Assembly (NCBI RefSeq): GCF_015461845.1
Contig: NZ_JACOPW010000001.1
Coordinates: 434,001 to 498,000 of the forward strand
DNA from: Pseudomonas mucoides
Lineage (GTDB): Bacteria > Pseudomonadota > Gammaproteobacteria > Pseudomonadales > Pseudomonadaceae
Reading direction: 5' to 3'
Length of the DNA stretch: 64,000 nucleotides
The notes under the pieces are model-generated. The model worked only from the letters and a program-made list of their open reading frames with translations. It searched no databases and was not told where the DNA came from. Below are positions 24,071 through 33,333 of this stretch, one piece after another; the first letter of the stretch is position 1; each line of letters starts with the position of its first letter. Both the position numbers and the translations under genes were made by a program.

Positions 24071-25831
24071 TCAGGGAACGGCTCGAACAGTATATTCACG
24101 CGTGCCGAAGACCATCGCTGTCGCGTCATCTGCCACCTGATCCATATTTACCCGGAAGCGAATGGCCAACCGGCTGCCATCCCTCAATAGCGATAGATAG
24201 CTGTACGCAATGGTGATGCTAAAGCCATTGTTCGTGACCCAAGCACGGTGCACCGAGTTGCGCGAGCCCGCCCAGGTCTGGAGATTGTGGCTGCCACCAC
24301 TGGCGTTTTCACCCTCCAGATCCAGCCAGATGCGCTGCCCTTGGGCGATATGTGGCCAGCCACCAAAACTGAGGGTCGCGCCGGACGTGACGTCTTTCAG
24401 GTCCAGCACGGTCGTGCCGTTCGCCTGGGTAATCACCGGAGCAATGAGCTCGACCGCCGGGATCGTCAGAACATCAAGGGGAAAGGGTTGAGAGGTCACC
24501 GGATCCGATGTCCCGCGGGTATAGGTGAACGTCAGCTCTACTTTTTTACCCAGGCTAAACGCGACCAATGAAACAGGCAGCGGTATTTCGATGGGTCGAG
24601 TATTGCCGGCCAAAACGGCGCTTGTCGTGTGTGAGCCCGCTGGCAGCGTGCCGGGCGCGGCTGCCCACCTCACAGTGAGCAGATCGCCAGGCGCCATTTC
24701 AGAATCCAGCACTGCGGTCAGTCTTTGCAACGCCGCCAGGGGATCCAGATTGACGTGATCGGGCGCTTCCTTGATCGACAACTGCCGCTTTTGCAGGCTC
24801 ACGTTTATCCTCCACGAATTGGATACCGCGCCGTCGCCATACAAGGCTTTGGCCTTCAACTCGTGTAACCCGTCGGTCAGTCCAGTCACCTGATGCTTCC
24901 AACGACCGGAATCGGCCGTGGCCGTGCCTTTTGGAATGTTGCTGGCAAAGACTTCCACATCTTCACCCTCTGTAGCGGTACCTTCCAGGGTCACGCTGCC
25001 GTACTCGGTATCACCTCCATCAGCGATGTCCTGACCGAGTGGATCTCTTACCGACAGGATCACCGGCGTTTTCGGTGCATCCGTTCTTACAATGTAGTTG
25101 CGCGGCGCAAAAATCAGCGCTGTGGCCTCATCATCGCTTCCATCCAGCGTCGCCATGAACTCCAGAATCAAAGTGCTGCGATCCATGAGCCGTTTAAGCG
25201 GGTCGGCAACAAAGTTTTTGGCATAGAAGCCGTGAAGGATCAATTGCTGATCGACAACCGTGCGAGGCCAGTACACAGCCTCGAAAGCACTGCCGTTGGC
25301 GTTGGTTCCCCTGAGCCGAAGCCAATGGTTTTGATTGTAGGCAATCAGGGGCCATCCATTTATTCGCAGCGTGAATTCGGTCAGGTCATTCACATTCAGA
25401 ACCAAGCCTTCACCCGCGTTGTCCGCCTGCGGGATGAACGGTCTGGGCATATCGCCTTGTGCCAGTGGCAGCACATACAAAATCAATGGCTGCGAGGTTC
25501 TGGGCTCCGGGTCGTCTTCACTGATGACGGTGTAGGTCAGCGTTACCGTTCGGCCCAGGTTGAAGGTCACCAGCGAATTGGGAATTCGTAGCTCCGCAGG
25601 GCGAGTATTTCCGACCTCGACGAAGCCCGAGGTATAGGAACCCTCGGCCGGCGTGCCCGGTGCCCCTTGCCATGTGACGCGGATCCTGTCCGTGGTCTGA
25701 CTGTCGTAGTTCGCCACGACTGTGAGGTTATGCCTGACCGCCACCGGACTCAGGAGGGTGAAAACCGGGTTTTCCTTGATACGTGGAGGGGGCAAGTCAT
25801 GGGTGGTTACGGCAGTCAGATTATTCATCAT
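24071..25831 (-). CDS. Ig-like repeat protein of unknown function
   Basis: A 586-residue acidic protein with no signal peptide. It contains an internal duplication: residues about 1-245 and 365-586 share the order AAPGTPAEGSYTSG / AAPGTLPAGSHTTS, VGNTRPAELRIP / AGNTRPIEIPLP, and LRINGWPLIA / LSFGGWPHIA. Between them is a bacterial Ig-like domain (about 255-350, YGSVTLEGTATEGEDVEVF, GLTDGLHELKAKA). Such proteins are common in Pseudomonas, usually in variable sites, and some act as surface adhesins or as cargo with cognate secretion. Two ATG codons at 25831 and 25828 are possible starts. It has no operon partner. Confidence 0.7.
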   Translation of the reverse strand: MMNNLTAVTTHDLPPPRIKENPVFTLLSPVAVRHNLTVVANYDSQTTDRIRVTWQGAPGTPAEGSYTSGFVEVGNTRPAELRIPNSLVTFNLGRTVTLTYTVISEDDPEPRTSQPLILYVLPLAQGDMPRPFIPQADNAGEGLVLNVNDLTEFTLRINGWPLIAYNQNHWLRLRGTNANGSAFEAVYWPRTVVDQQLILHGFYAKNFVADPLKRLMDRSTLILEFMATLDGSDDEATALIFAPRNYIVRTDAPKTPVILSVRDPLGQDIADGGDTEYGSVTLEGTATEGEDVEVFASNIPKGTATADSGRWKHQVTGLTDGLHELKAKALYGDGAVSNSWRINVSLQKRQLSIKEAPDHVNLDPLAALQRLTAVLDSEMAPGDLLTVRWAAAPGTLPAGSHTTSAVLAGNTRPIEIPLPVSLVAFSLGKKVELTFTYTRGTSDPVTSQPFPLDVLTIPAVELIAPVITQANGTTVLDLKDVTSGATLSFGGWPHIAQGQRIWLDLEGENASGGSHNLQTWAGSRNSVHRAWVTNNGFSITIAYSYLSLLRDGSRLAIRFRVNMDQVADDATAMVFGTREYTVRAVP

Positions 25832-26022
25832 TCGCTCTCAGTGCGGGATCGACCTTGCCCTTGGGGTACTGGCCTATCTCACACTGGATCGGGAATAGTC
25901 GCTACTGTCAGAACTGACAGGTAGACGGTTTTTTCAGACGAGTGGCTCTGCCTTGAAACCGGCCGTCATACCCACACAGTTTCTTGCAGGCGGGAATCTG
26001 CCCGGTCCGTAAGCCGCCACGT

Positions 26023-26943
26023 TCAGGCTGGAATGGGCAAAGGCCCCGACATGAATTCACTAATTCGCGAGCGCAACCAGCGCTCCGCCGGGTCGTTGTC
26101 ATGCACCCCGCTCCAGGCCATCGACAATTGCGCTGCATCGATGGCAAACGGTGGGTCTTCAGCACGCAACCCACAGCCTTCCACCAGCGCGCACGCGGCA
26201 TAGTCCGGTACGGTGGCGATCATCTCGGTGCCGGCGAGCAACGCGCGCAAGCCGCTGAACTGCGGCACGCCCAACACCACGCGACGGCTACGTCCAAGCT
26301 TGGCCAGGTCGAGGTCGATGTTGCCGCTCAGGTCGCCGGAGAACGACACCATGGCGTGGGGCCGTTCGCAGTATTCATCCAGCGTCAGCGTGCCCGGACG
26401 CTTGTCCCCGCGCAGCACTTTGCAGGGAATATCGCGCAGTTTTTTGCGCTTGGCGTTCGCCGGCAGGTCGGTGGTGTAACTGACGCCCACAGAGATTTCC
26501 CCGGAGGCCAGCAACGCCGGCATCAGCAGGTAGTTGGCGCGCCGTACCACGACCACAATCCCCGGTGCCTCTTCTTGCAGCTGCCGCAGCAACGGCGGAA
26601 ACAAACCGAACTCGGCATCGTCCGACAGCCCGATACGAAACACATCACAACTGGTCGCCGGATCAAACTCCTTGGCCCGGCTGACGGCGCCCGAGATCGT
26701 GTCCATCGCCGGCTGCAACTCCTTGAGAATCGCCAGTGCCCGCGCGGTCGGTTCCATGCCGCGTCCGTTGCGCAGCAACAACGGATCGTCAAACAAATCG
26801 CGCAACCGCGCCAGCGCCGCACTCACCGCCGGTTGGCCCATGAACAGTTTTTCCGCGACGCGGGTCAGGTTCTTTTCGAACATCAGCGCCTCGAAAATCA
26901 CCAACAGGTTCATGTCGACGCGGCGCAGATCGTTACGGTTCAT
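26023..26943 (-). CDS. LysR-family transcriptional regulator
   Basis: ATG 26943 with AGGA nine bases upstream gives 306 residues; the longer frame begins inside the upstream gene. The winged helix (DMNLLVIFEALMFEKNLTRVA, GQPAVSAALARLRDLFDDPLL in order) has the RVDMNLL start of the NodD/LinR-like branch. The substrate-binding domain follows. It lies 47 bp downstream of the metallo-beta-lactamase-fold gene on the same strand, so it may be co-transcribed with the gene it controls. Confidence 0.9.
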   Translation of the reverse strand: MNRNDLRRVDMNLLVIFEALMFEKNLTRVAEKLFMGQPAVSAALARLRDLFDDPLLLRNGRGMEPTARALAILKELQPAMDTISGAVSRAKEFDPATSCDVFRIGLSDDAEFGLFPPLLRQLQEEAPGIVVVVRRANYLLMPALLASGEISVGVSYTTDLPANAKRKKLRDIPCKVLRGDKRPGTLTLDEYCERPHAMVSFSGDLSGNIDLDLAKLGRSRRVVLGVPQFSGLRALLAGTEMIATVPDYAACALVEGCGLRAEDPPFAIDAAQLSMAWSGVHDNDPAERWLRSRISEFMSGPLPIPA

Positions 26944-26990
26944 AAGCACGGTTCCTTTGTGTGTTGAGCCAGGCACGAAACGCTGGGACT

Positions 26991-27977
26991 TTACTCGATC
27001 AGCGGTACTTTGGCCGCACGTTTGTAAGGCCCGTATTCGACCGGCACCCATTGGAAGTGCTTGCCCTCGGTTGCGATGTGACCGATGCCCGGAAACGGCA
27101 AGTGCGCCGCCGACACCCAGGTCTTGCTGGCGGCAGCGTCACTGAACACCTTGGCCCGGCTCTTGATCGCTTGCTGGCTGTTGACGTCAAAAGCGATCGA
27201 CACGTCAGGGTGCTCGAATTGCACCGCGAGGTTATGCACCAGATCCCCCATGAACAGAATGCTCTGCCCTTCAGAGGTGAAGCGGTACGTAGTGCTGCCG
27301 GGGGTGTGTCCGCTCTCCAGCGTGGCATCGACCACACCCGGCACGGGCGATTGACCGGCCTCGAACGTCTTGAAACGACCCTGCGCAACGTAAGGCGCGG
27401 TGGAATCCTGGGCGATTTTGAAATAAGGCTTGGCGCCCTCTGGGGCCTTGGCGATGGCTTGAGGATCGAGCCAGTAATCAGCCTCGGCTTTTGCCGCGTA
27501 GACCGTGGCATTGGCAAACACTGGTTTTTGCTCTGCGTCGACCAGCCCGCAGACGTGGTCAAGGTGCAGGTGGGTCAACAGAATCGCATCGACCTGGGAC
27601 GGCTCGTACCCGGCGGCTTTCATGTTGTCCGAGAGCATGCCGGCCGTTGCGCCGATGCACTGGCCGGCGCCGGTGTCCACCAGAATCAGCTGCTTGCCGG
27701 TGTTGACCAAAAACGCGTTGAACGCGGTTTGCACACCCGGCGTTTCAATCGAGCGACGGGCCAGCAATGCGCGAATCTGGCTTTGCGTCAGGCCCTTGAG
27801 CAGTTTCGGTGACAGGTCGTTGTAACCATCGAATAACGCCGTCACTTCGTAGTCGCCCACCGCCAAGCGGAAGTAGCCCGGTGCCTGTGTGCCGACTTGC
27901 GCCGGTGCCTGCGCCGAGGAAGTGCCTGATGCCAGCGCTACCGCGAGCCCCAATGCGCAAACCAGAGAATGTTTCAT
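26991..27977 (-). CDS. Exported metallo-beta-lactamase-fold hydrolase
   Basis: ATG 27977 gives 328 residues with a signal peptide (about 1-23, CALGLAVALASGTSSAQA). The metal motif THLHLDH is at 135-141, with further ligands in ESGHTPGSTTY and FMGDLVHN. This is the zinc hydrolase fold of lactonases and related quorum-quenching or arylsulfatase-like enzymes; the substrate is not evident. The LysR gene downstream on the same strand and the divergent AraC gene at 28187 are candidate regulators. Confidence 0.88.
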   Translation of the reverse strand: MKHSLVCALGLAVALASGTSSAQAPAQVGTQAPGYFRLAVGDYEVTALFDGYNDLSPKLLKGLTQSQIRALLARRSIETPGVQTAFNAFLVNTGKQLILVDTGAGQCIGATAGMLSDNMKAAGYEPSQVDAILLTHLHLDHVCGLVDAEQKPVFANATVYAAKAEADYWLDPQAIAKAPEGAKPYFKIAQDSTAPYVAQGRFKTFEAGQSPVPGVVDATLESGHTPGSTTYRFTSEGQSILFMGDLVHNLAVQFEHPDVSIAFDVNSQQAIKSRAKVFSDAAASKTWVSAAHLPFPGIGHIATEGKHFQWVPVEYGPYKRAAKVPLIE

Positions 27978-28186
27978 GCCTTCACCCTTGATCGATAAAA
28001 AAAAAGCGGCCACGCCTAACGCCACCGGATGACCTCAATAGTGCAAGTACTGCGTCTGAAGAAATTGCAGCAATGTGCTGAGTTAGCGCCTTTGCCGGAT
28101 TTGCGCGAGGACGGAATTAACAACGTTTAACTCGCCTGCCAACACCCCGCGGCGAAGAATGAAGCTCACCGACACGGACATTTGTC

Positions 28187-28627
28187 ATGGCCCATTCTCA
28201 GCAAAACGTCGCCCGCGTGGCAGTCACTGAATCGCCAAAGAAGACCACCGGCGGCCTGACCCCATGGCGCGAAAGGCTGGCGAAACAACTGATCCTCGAC
28301 CGTCTCGATGAATCCGTCGAGGTCACTGAACTGGCGCGGGCCTGCGCCCTCTCGCGCAGTCATTTCTCCCGCGCGTTCAAATGCAGCACCGGTTATTCGC
28401 CTCAGGACTGGATACGTCTGCAACGCATTGCACGGGCCAAGCAGCTGATCCGCGACACCGACTTGAGCCTCACGCAAATCAGCCTCGAATGCGGCTTCTG
28501 CGATCAGGCGCACTTCTGCCACATCTTCACCCGCAGCGAAGGCATCAATCCGTTTGCCTGGCGCTGCCGCACGGTACGCTCACACCCTCATCCACCCGCC
28601 TACACCGCTCAACTTCACGCGCAATAA
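28187..28627 (+). CDS. Short AraC-family regulator (DNA-binding domain only)
   Basis: A 146-residue protein consisting almost only of the double helix-turn-helix domain (about 30-130): LDESVEVTELARACALSRSHFSRAF, then TDLSLTQISLECGFCDQAHFCHIFTR. There is no sensor domain, so it either acts constitutively or answers to its own level, as MarA/SoxS-type proteins do. It is divergent from the exported hydrolase gene with a 209-bp gap, and convergent with the chloroperoxidase-like gene at 28686. Confidence 0.88.
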   Translation: MAHSQQNVARVAVTESPKKTTGGLTPWRERLAKQLILDRLDESVEVTELARACALSRSHFSRAFKCSTGYSPQDWIRLQRIARAKQLIRDTDLSLTQISLECGFCDQAHFCHIFTRSEGINPFAWRCRTVRSHPHPPAYTAQLHAQ

Positions 28628-28649
28628 CGCCCAACGCGGGGCTCGACAG

Positions 28650-28679
28650 CTGCTACAGGGGCCCGGGCACCTGTAGCAG
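28650..28679. terminator. Hairpin between convergent genes
   Basis: CTGCTACAGG and CCTGTAGCAG form a perfect 10-bp stem with a 10-base G/C-rich loop, between the AraC gene and the convergent hydrolase gene. No T tract follows, so it may be a REP-type element that works in both directions. Confidence 0.55.
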
Positions 28680-28685
28680 CGAGTG

Positions 28686-29510
28686 TTAGCCGTTGAGGAA
28701 CGCCAGCAAATCAGCGTTGAGTTGATCCTTGTGGGTATCCGTCAAGCCGTGCGGTGCGCCTGGGTAGATCTTGAGCGTAGAACCTTTCGCCAGTTTTGCC
28801 GAAGCAACGCCCGCTGCTTCGAACGGCACGACCTGATCGGCGTCGCCGTGCACCACCAAAGTCGGGATGTCGAATTTCTTCAGGTCTTCGGTGAAGTCGG
28901 TTTCGGAGAAGGCCTTGATGCAGTCATAGGCGTTCTTGTGGCCGGCCATCATGCCCTGCATCCAGAACCAGTCGATCATGCCTTGGGACGGTTTCGCGCC
29001 CGGTTTGTTGAAGCCGAAGAACGGACCGCTGGCGAGGTCGATGTACAGCTGCGAACGGTCGACGAGGGACGCCTGGCGAATGCCGTCGAACACTTCGATC
29101 GGCAGGCCGCCGGGGTTGGCTTCGGTCTTGAGCATCAGCGGCGGCACCGCGGAGATCAGCCCGGCCTTGGCCAACCGGCCCGTGCCATGGCGACCGATGT
29201 AGCGCGCCACTTCGCCGCCGCCGGTAGAGAAGCCGAACAGCACCGCATCCTTGAGGTCCAGCAACTCGATCAGTTGCGCCAGATCGTCGGCGTAATGGTC
29301 CATGTCATTACCGGACCACGGCTGGCTGGAGCGCCCGTGCCCCCGGCGGTCATGGGCGATGACCCGGTAACCTTTGGACGCCAGGAAGATCATCTGCGAC
29401 TCCCAGCTGTCGGCATTCAACGGCCAGCCGTGGCTGAAGACGATGGGCTGTCCGGTGCCCCAGTCCTTGTAGTAAATCTCGGTGCCGTCGCGGGTGGTGA
29501 ATGTTGTCAT
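28686..29510 (-). CDS. Alpha/beta hydrolase, non-haem chloroperoxidase/esterase type
   Basis: A 274-residue protein with AAAGGAG upstream of ATG 29510. The catalytic triad is visible: Ser95 in GFSTGGGE, Asp in [11 protein letters not shown], His in [10 protein letters not shown]. The oxyanion motif is [11 protein letters not shown]. The sequence is close to the bacterial non-haem chloroperoxidase group, whose members are esterases that can also form peracids. It is 32 bp downstream of the flavodoxin-like gene and probably co-transcribed. Confidence 0.9.
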   Translation of the reverse strand: MTTFTTRDGTEIYYKDWGTGQPIVFSHGWPLNADSWESQMIFLASKGYRVIAHDRRGHGRSSQPWSGNDMDHYADDLAQLIELLDLKDAVLFGFSTGGGEVARYIGRHGTGRLAKAGLISAVPPLMLKTEANPGGLPIEVFDGIRQASLVDRSQLYIDLASGPFFGFNKPGAKPSQGMIDWFWMQGMMAGHKNAYDCIKAFSETDFTEDLKKFDIPTLVVHGDADQVVPFEAAGVASAKLAKGSTLKIYPGAPHGLTDTHKDQLNADLLAFLNG

Positions 29511-29542
29511 GGGTTATCTCCTTTGCGAGTGTCGGGGGTGTA

Positions 29543-30118
29543 TCAAACCGGTGAGTGGTTCATGCGTTCGGCCAGCCGCGCCACGCGCTCGCCCAAGTGC
29601 GCGGCGGTGCAGCGGTCTTCGGGTGGCGGGGCCAGTTCGGGGGGTTGTTCGACATTGGATTGGGACATGGCACCGAGCGAGCTGCCCAGGCGATTCATCT
29701 GCCCATCGAACACGCCGGTGCCGGAGCGCGCGGGCAGCAGGTCGAGGCCGACCCAGATCATTGAGTGCTGGGCCGCGAACACGGCCATTTGCAGCAAGGT
29801 GTTGAGTTTGTCGCCGCACAGGCTGCCGGAGTTAGTGAACCCGGCGGCCAGTTTGTCGCGCCAGGGTTGGGCCAGGTAGAACGCCGAAGTGGCTTCCATG
29901 AAGCCTTTGAACGGTGCCGAGGCGCTGCCCATGTAGGTCGGCGAGCCGAAGATGATGGCGTCGGCGCTGTGCAAGCGGTCCCAGTGGTCGTCCACTTCCT
30001 CCACCGGAATCAACAGGCAGGTGCTGCCCAAGTGCCGTTCCACCCCCTGGGCCACGGCCTGCGCCATGACACGGGTGTGCCCGTAGCCACTGTGATAGAC
30101 CACCACCACGTTGCTCAT
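29543..30118 (-). CDS. Flavodoxin-like NAD(P)H:quinone oxidoreductase family protein (WrbA-related)
   Basis: A 191-residue flavodoxin fold: phosphate-binding loop YHSGYGHTRVMAQAVAQGV (about 8-26), GSPTYMGSASAPFKGFME (about 58-75) and a FTNSGSLCGDKLNTLLQM loop. GAGG stands upstream of ATG 30118. FMN-binding reductases of this type reduce quinones by two electrons and protect from redox cycling. The C-terminal 30 residues are Pro/Glu-rich and not typical. Together with the downstream hydrolase it forms a two-gene detoxification-like unit. Confidence 0.85.
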   Translation of the reverse strand: MSNVVVVYHSGYGHTRVMAQAVAQGVERHLGSTCLLIPVEEVDDHWDRLHSADAIIFGSPTYMGSASAPFKGFMEATSAFYLAQPWRDKLAAGFTNSGSLCGDKLNTLLQMAVFAAQHSMIWVGLDLLPARSGTGVFDGQMNRLGSSLGAMSQSNVEQPPELAPPPEDRCTAAHLGERVARLAERMNHSPV

Positions 30119-30528
30119 TCCAGCGTCCTCATGACAATAAATCCCTGCTTGACTTAAATACCAACACCCCCCTGTAGGAGTGAGCCTGCTCGCGATAGCG
30201 GTCTATCAGTCGACAGGGTTGGTGACTGACACACCGCTATCGCGAGCAGGCTCATTCCTACAACGACTGACCGGTGGACGTTGAAGAACCAGAGTTTTGG
30301 GCGTAGACCAGACGCAGCACGAGTTAAACGTTGTTAATTTTCCCTGGCGCGCCAAAAGCCGTAACCCCGGCTTTGTTACCGTAAACACGGCACCGGCCAA
30401 GGGTGACGGGTACACACAGTCGCTGCGAACACCCGACAGTCATCCGCCACCCGGATTGCACTGATCCGAAAACCTGCGGAACATGCTCGAAAACAGCGTA
30501 CTAGACGGATGCAAGCAGGAGCGACACG
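30119..30528. other. 410-bp intergenic region with an inverted REP pair
   Basis: The left part holds two REP arms facing each other: CTGTAGGAGTGAGCCTGCTC near 30172-30191 and GAGCAGGCTCATTCCTACA near 30243-30261, with a central region that also pairs (CGCGATAGCGGT / ACCGCTATCGCG). The remaining 260 bases before the TTG start at 30529 contain no convincing gene or promoter that I can name. Confidence 0.8.
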
Positions 30529-33333
30529 TTGACCCTTTCCCCCGAACAGGCTGTGCATTTCGGCCCCTACCGGATCTACCCCGGACAACGCCTGGTGATG
30601 GAGGCCGACCAGCCCCTGCGCCTGGGCCGACGTGCCATGGACATTCTGTTGATCCTGCTGGAGCACGCCGGGCACGTGGTCAGCAAGCAGCAACTGATTG
30701 CGGCGGTCTGGCCCAAAAGCGTGGTGGAGGACATCAACCTGCGGGTGCACATGGCGGCGTTGCGCAAAGCCCTCGGCGACGGCCAGGCCGGCCAGCGCTA
30801 CATCGTCACCGTGGCACAGCGCGGCTATAGCTTTGTCGCGCCCTATTCGCTGGAACGGATCGAGCAGCACCCCGAACTCGAAGGACCGGTGCCCAACGGC
30901 CATAACCTCCCCGTGCGCCGCACCCGACTGATCGGGCGCCAGTCCCTGGTCGATCATTTGGTGACACAACTGGCACGCCAGCGCTTCATCACCCTCGTCG
31001 GCCCCGGCGGCATCGGCAAGACCACCGTGGCCCTGCGCGTCGCCGAACAGTTGATCGGGCGCTACCGGGACGGCATTCGCCTGCTGGACCTGGCACCGAT
31101 CAACGACCCGCTGATGATCACCGCCCATTTGGCGACGCTGCTCGAGTTGTCCCTGCACGATGGCGAACCCGTGAGCGCACTGGCGGCCTTCCTGCGCGAC
31201 CGCCAGATGCTGCTGGTCATCGACAATTGCGAACACCTGGTCGACGCCATCGCCCTGCTCTGTGAAAGCACCCTGCGCGCCGCGCCCCAGGTGCACATTC
31301 TGGCCACCAGCCGCGAAAGCCTGCGGGCCGAAGGCGAGTTCGTCCAGCGCCTTGAGTCGCTGGATTGCCCACCGCCCATCGCCGTGCTGGATCGCGCTCA
31401 GGCCATGACGTTCTCGGCGCTGCAATTGTTCGTCGAACGGGCGATGGCCAGCCATGACAGCTTCGAACTGAGTGATGACGAGCTGCCACTGTTGATCGAC
31501 ATCTGCCATCGCCTGGACGGCATTCCGCTGGCCATCGAACTGGCTGCCGCGCAAGTCGGCCACTTGGGTTTGAGCGGCGTGCTGGAGCAGCTGCAAGGCA
31601 GTTTTCGCCTGCTGACCCAAGGGTGTCAGCCGGCATTGGGTCGGCACCAGACGCTGCGCGCCACGCTCGACTGGAGCTACGAACTGCTGACGCCCTGCGA
31701 GCAAACCTGCCTGCGCCGGCTGGGCGTGTTCAGGGGCGGATTCACTCTGGAATCCGCAGCGGCGGTGATCGTTGGTGAACACATCGACCCCGACAAGGTG
31801 TTTGGTGCGATCACCCAACTGGTGGCCAAGTCGCTGCTGAACGTGGAAGTGGGCGACGAAGACGTGTTCTATCGCCTGCTCGACACCACACGCAGCTACG
31901 CCCTGGAAAAACTCGACCAGGCCGCCGACCTGCCGGACACGCGAGTCCGCCATGCCGAACGCTGCCTGGCGTTGATGCACCAGGCACGCAATGACTGGGA
32001 GCTCATCCCGACCAGTCTATGGATCAAGCGGTATGCCCGGGGTCTGGAGGACATTCGCGCGGCGCTTGATTGGGGCTTGAACGGGCACGGCTCGCAAACA
32101 TTGGCCATCCAGTTGGCCGCAACGTCCATGCCGCTGTGGCAGGAACTGTCGCTGCTCAAGGAACATGGCATTTATGTGCGCAAGGCGCTGGCACTGCTCG
32201 ATGCCACACCCGAGCCCTGCCCTCAGCTGAAAATGAGCCTGAAACTGGCCCTCGGCAGCTCCTGCTACCACACCCAGGGCGGCACTGTGGAAACCATCGA
32301 CGCCTTCGTCAGCGCCAGAACGTTGGCCAGACAGTGCCGTGACATGGCCGGTCAGTTGCGGGCGGTGTCCGGGCACATGGCGGTCAATCTAAGCTGCGGA
32401 AATTATCAACTGGCGTTGGAACAGAGCCTGCAATTCGATCGACTGGGTGGGCATGACGACGCCGTGCTCGCGTTGAGCACCCACCGACTGCGCGTGCTCG
32501 CGTTGCACTTTGCCGGGGATCAGGGGCGGGCCCGGGCCAACGCCGAAGAAGTGATCCAGCGCATGGCCCACAGTGGTCACCTCAACCGCTTCACCCACGG
32601 TTTTGGCGTGCAATACGACCAAAGCGTTGCGTCCCTGACGATTCTGGCGCGCATCCTCTGGTTGCAGGGCCAACCGGAGCAGGCCTGGCGTACGGCCCGC
32701 CAGGCACTGGACATCGCGATTCAGATCAACCATGGCACTTCCATTTGTTACACCCTGGCCCTGGCCGGCTGCCTGATCGCCCACTACAACGGCGACACCC
32801 GCAGCGCCCGCGAGCTCCTGCGCCTGCTGCTGGAGCAAGCACAAAAACATTCGGTGCTGTTGTTCTACACGTGGGCACGTCACTACGCGCAGGTGATCGA
32901 CCAGGCAGAGGGGCACTTGCCACCCCCACCCGGCAGTGGGTTGATCAAGGACATCATGGTCACGCTGGACAGCGGTTTCGTCGATGACACCTTGTTGCAA
33001 CGCGCGGATACCGGCATCGCCGGCTGGAGCACGGCAGAAATTCTACGGGCCAAAGCGAATGCGCTACTGGAAGAGGATTGCCCGTTGAAAAACCAGGCGG
33101 CCGAGGCCGTGCTGATGCGGGCACTGAACGTGGCCAGAACCCAGGGCGCCCTCGCCTGGGAGCTACGAAGCGCCACGTCGATGGCACGGCTCTGGCAGCG
33201 CCAGGGTCGCTATCGACAGGCCCATGAACTGCTGGCACCGATCTACCAGCAATTCACCGAAGGCTTTGCCACACCGGACCTGATGAACGTCCGCCGGTTA
33301 CTCGACGAGTTGCAACGCCAGTTGCCCAGCTGA
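30529..33333 (+). CDS. Winged-helix regulator with NTPase and C-terminal helical repeat domain
   Basis: A 934-residue regulator beginning at TTG 30529 (GGAG seven bases upstream). Residues about 8-104 are an OmpR/PhoB-type winged helix (DILLILLEHAGHVVSKQQLIAAVW, DINLRVHMAALRKALGDG). An AP/ATPase domain of the signal-transduction type follows, with Walker A GPGGIGKTT at 158-166, Walker B LLVIDNCEH and the LATSRESL sensor. From about 500 the chain is all helical with TPR-like pairs. Such proteins bind an unknown signal through the repeat domain and activate transcription. Its close paralogue at 33298-34782 lacks the repeat region, and the 3' ends of the two genes overlap. Confidence 0.88.
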   Translation: MTLSPEQAVHFGPYRIYPGQRLVMEADQPLRLGRRAMDILLILLEHAGHVVSKQQLIAAVWPKSVVEDINLRVHMAALRKALGDGQAGQRYIVTVAQRGYSFVAPYSLERIEQHPELEGPVPNGHNLPVRRTRLIGRQSLVDHLVTQLARQRFITLVGPGGIGKTTVALRVAEQLIGRYRDGIRLLDLAPINDPLMITAHLATLLELSLHDGEPVSALAAFLRDRQMLLVIDNCEHLVDAIALLCESTLRAAPQVHILATSRESLRAEGEFVQRLESLDCPPPIAVLDRAQAMTFSALQLFVERAMASHDSFELSDDELPLLIDICHRLDGIPLAIELAAAQVGHLGLSGVLEQLQGSFRLLTQGCQPALGRHQTLRATLDWSYELLTPCEQTCLRRLGVFRGGFTLESAAAVIVGEHIDPDKVFGAITQLVAKSLLNVEVGDEDVFYRLLDTTRSYALEKLDQAADLPDTRVRHAERCLALMHQARNDWELIPTSLWIKRYARGLEDIRAALDWGLNGHGSQTLAIQLAATSMPLWQELSLLKEHGIYVRKALALLDATPEPCPQLKMSLKLALGSSCYHTQGGTVETIDAFVSARTLARQCRDMAGQLRAVSGHMAVNLSCGNYQLALEQSLQFDRLGGHDDAVLALSTHRLRVLALHFAGDQGRARANAEEVIQRMAHSGHLNRFTHGFGVQYDQSVASLTILARILWLQGQPEQAWRTARQALDIAIQINHGTSICYTLALAGCLIAHYNGDTRSARELLRLLLEQAQKHSVLLFYTWARHYAQVIDQAEGHLPPPPGSGLIKDIMVTLDSGFVDDTLLQRADTGIAGWSTAEILRAKANALLEEDCPLKNQAAEAVLMRALNVARTQGALAWELRSATSMARLWQRQGRYRQAHELLAPIYQQFTEGFATPDLMNVRRLLDELQRQLPS

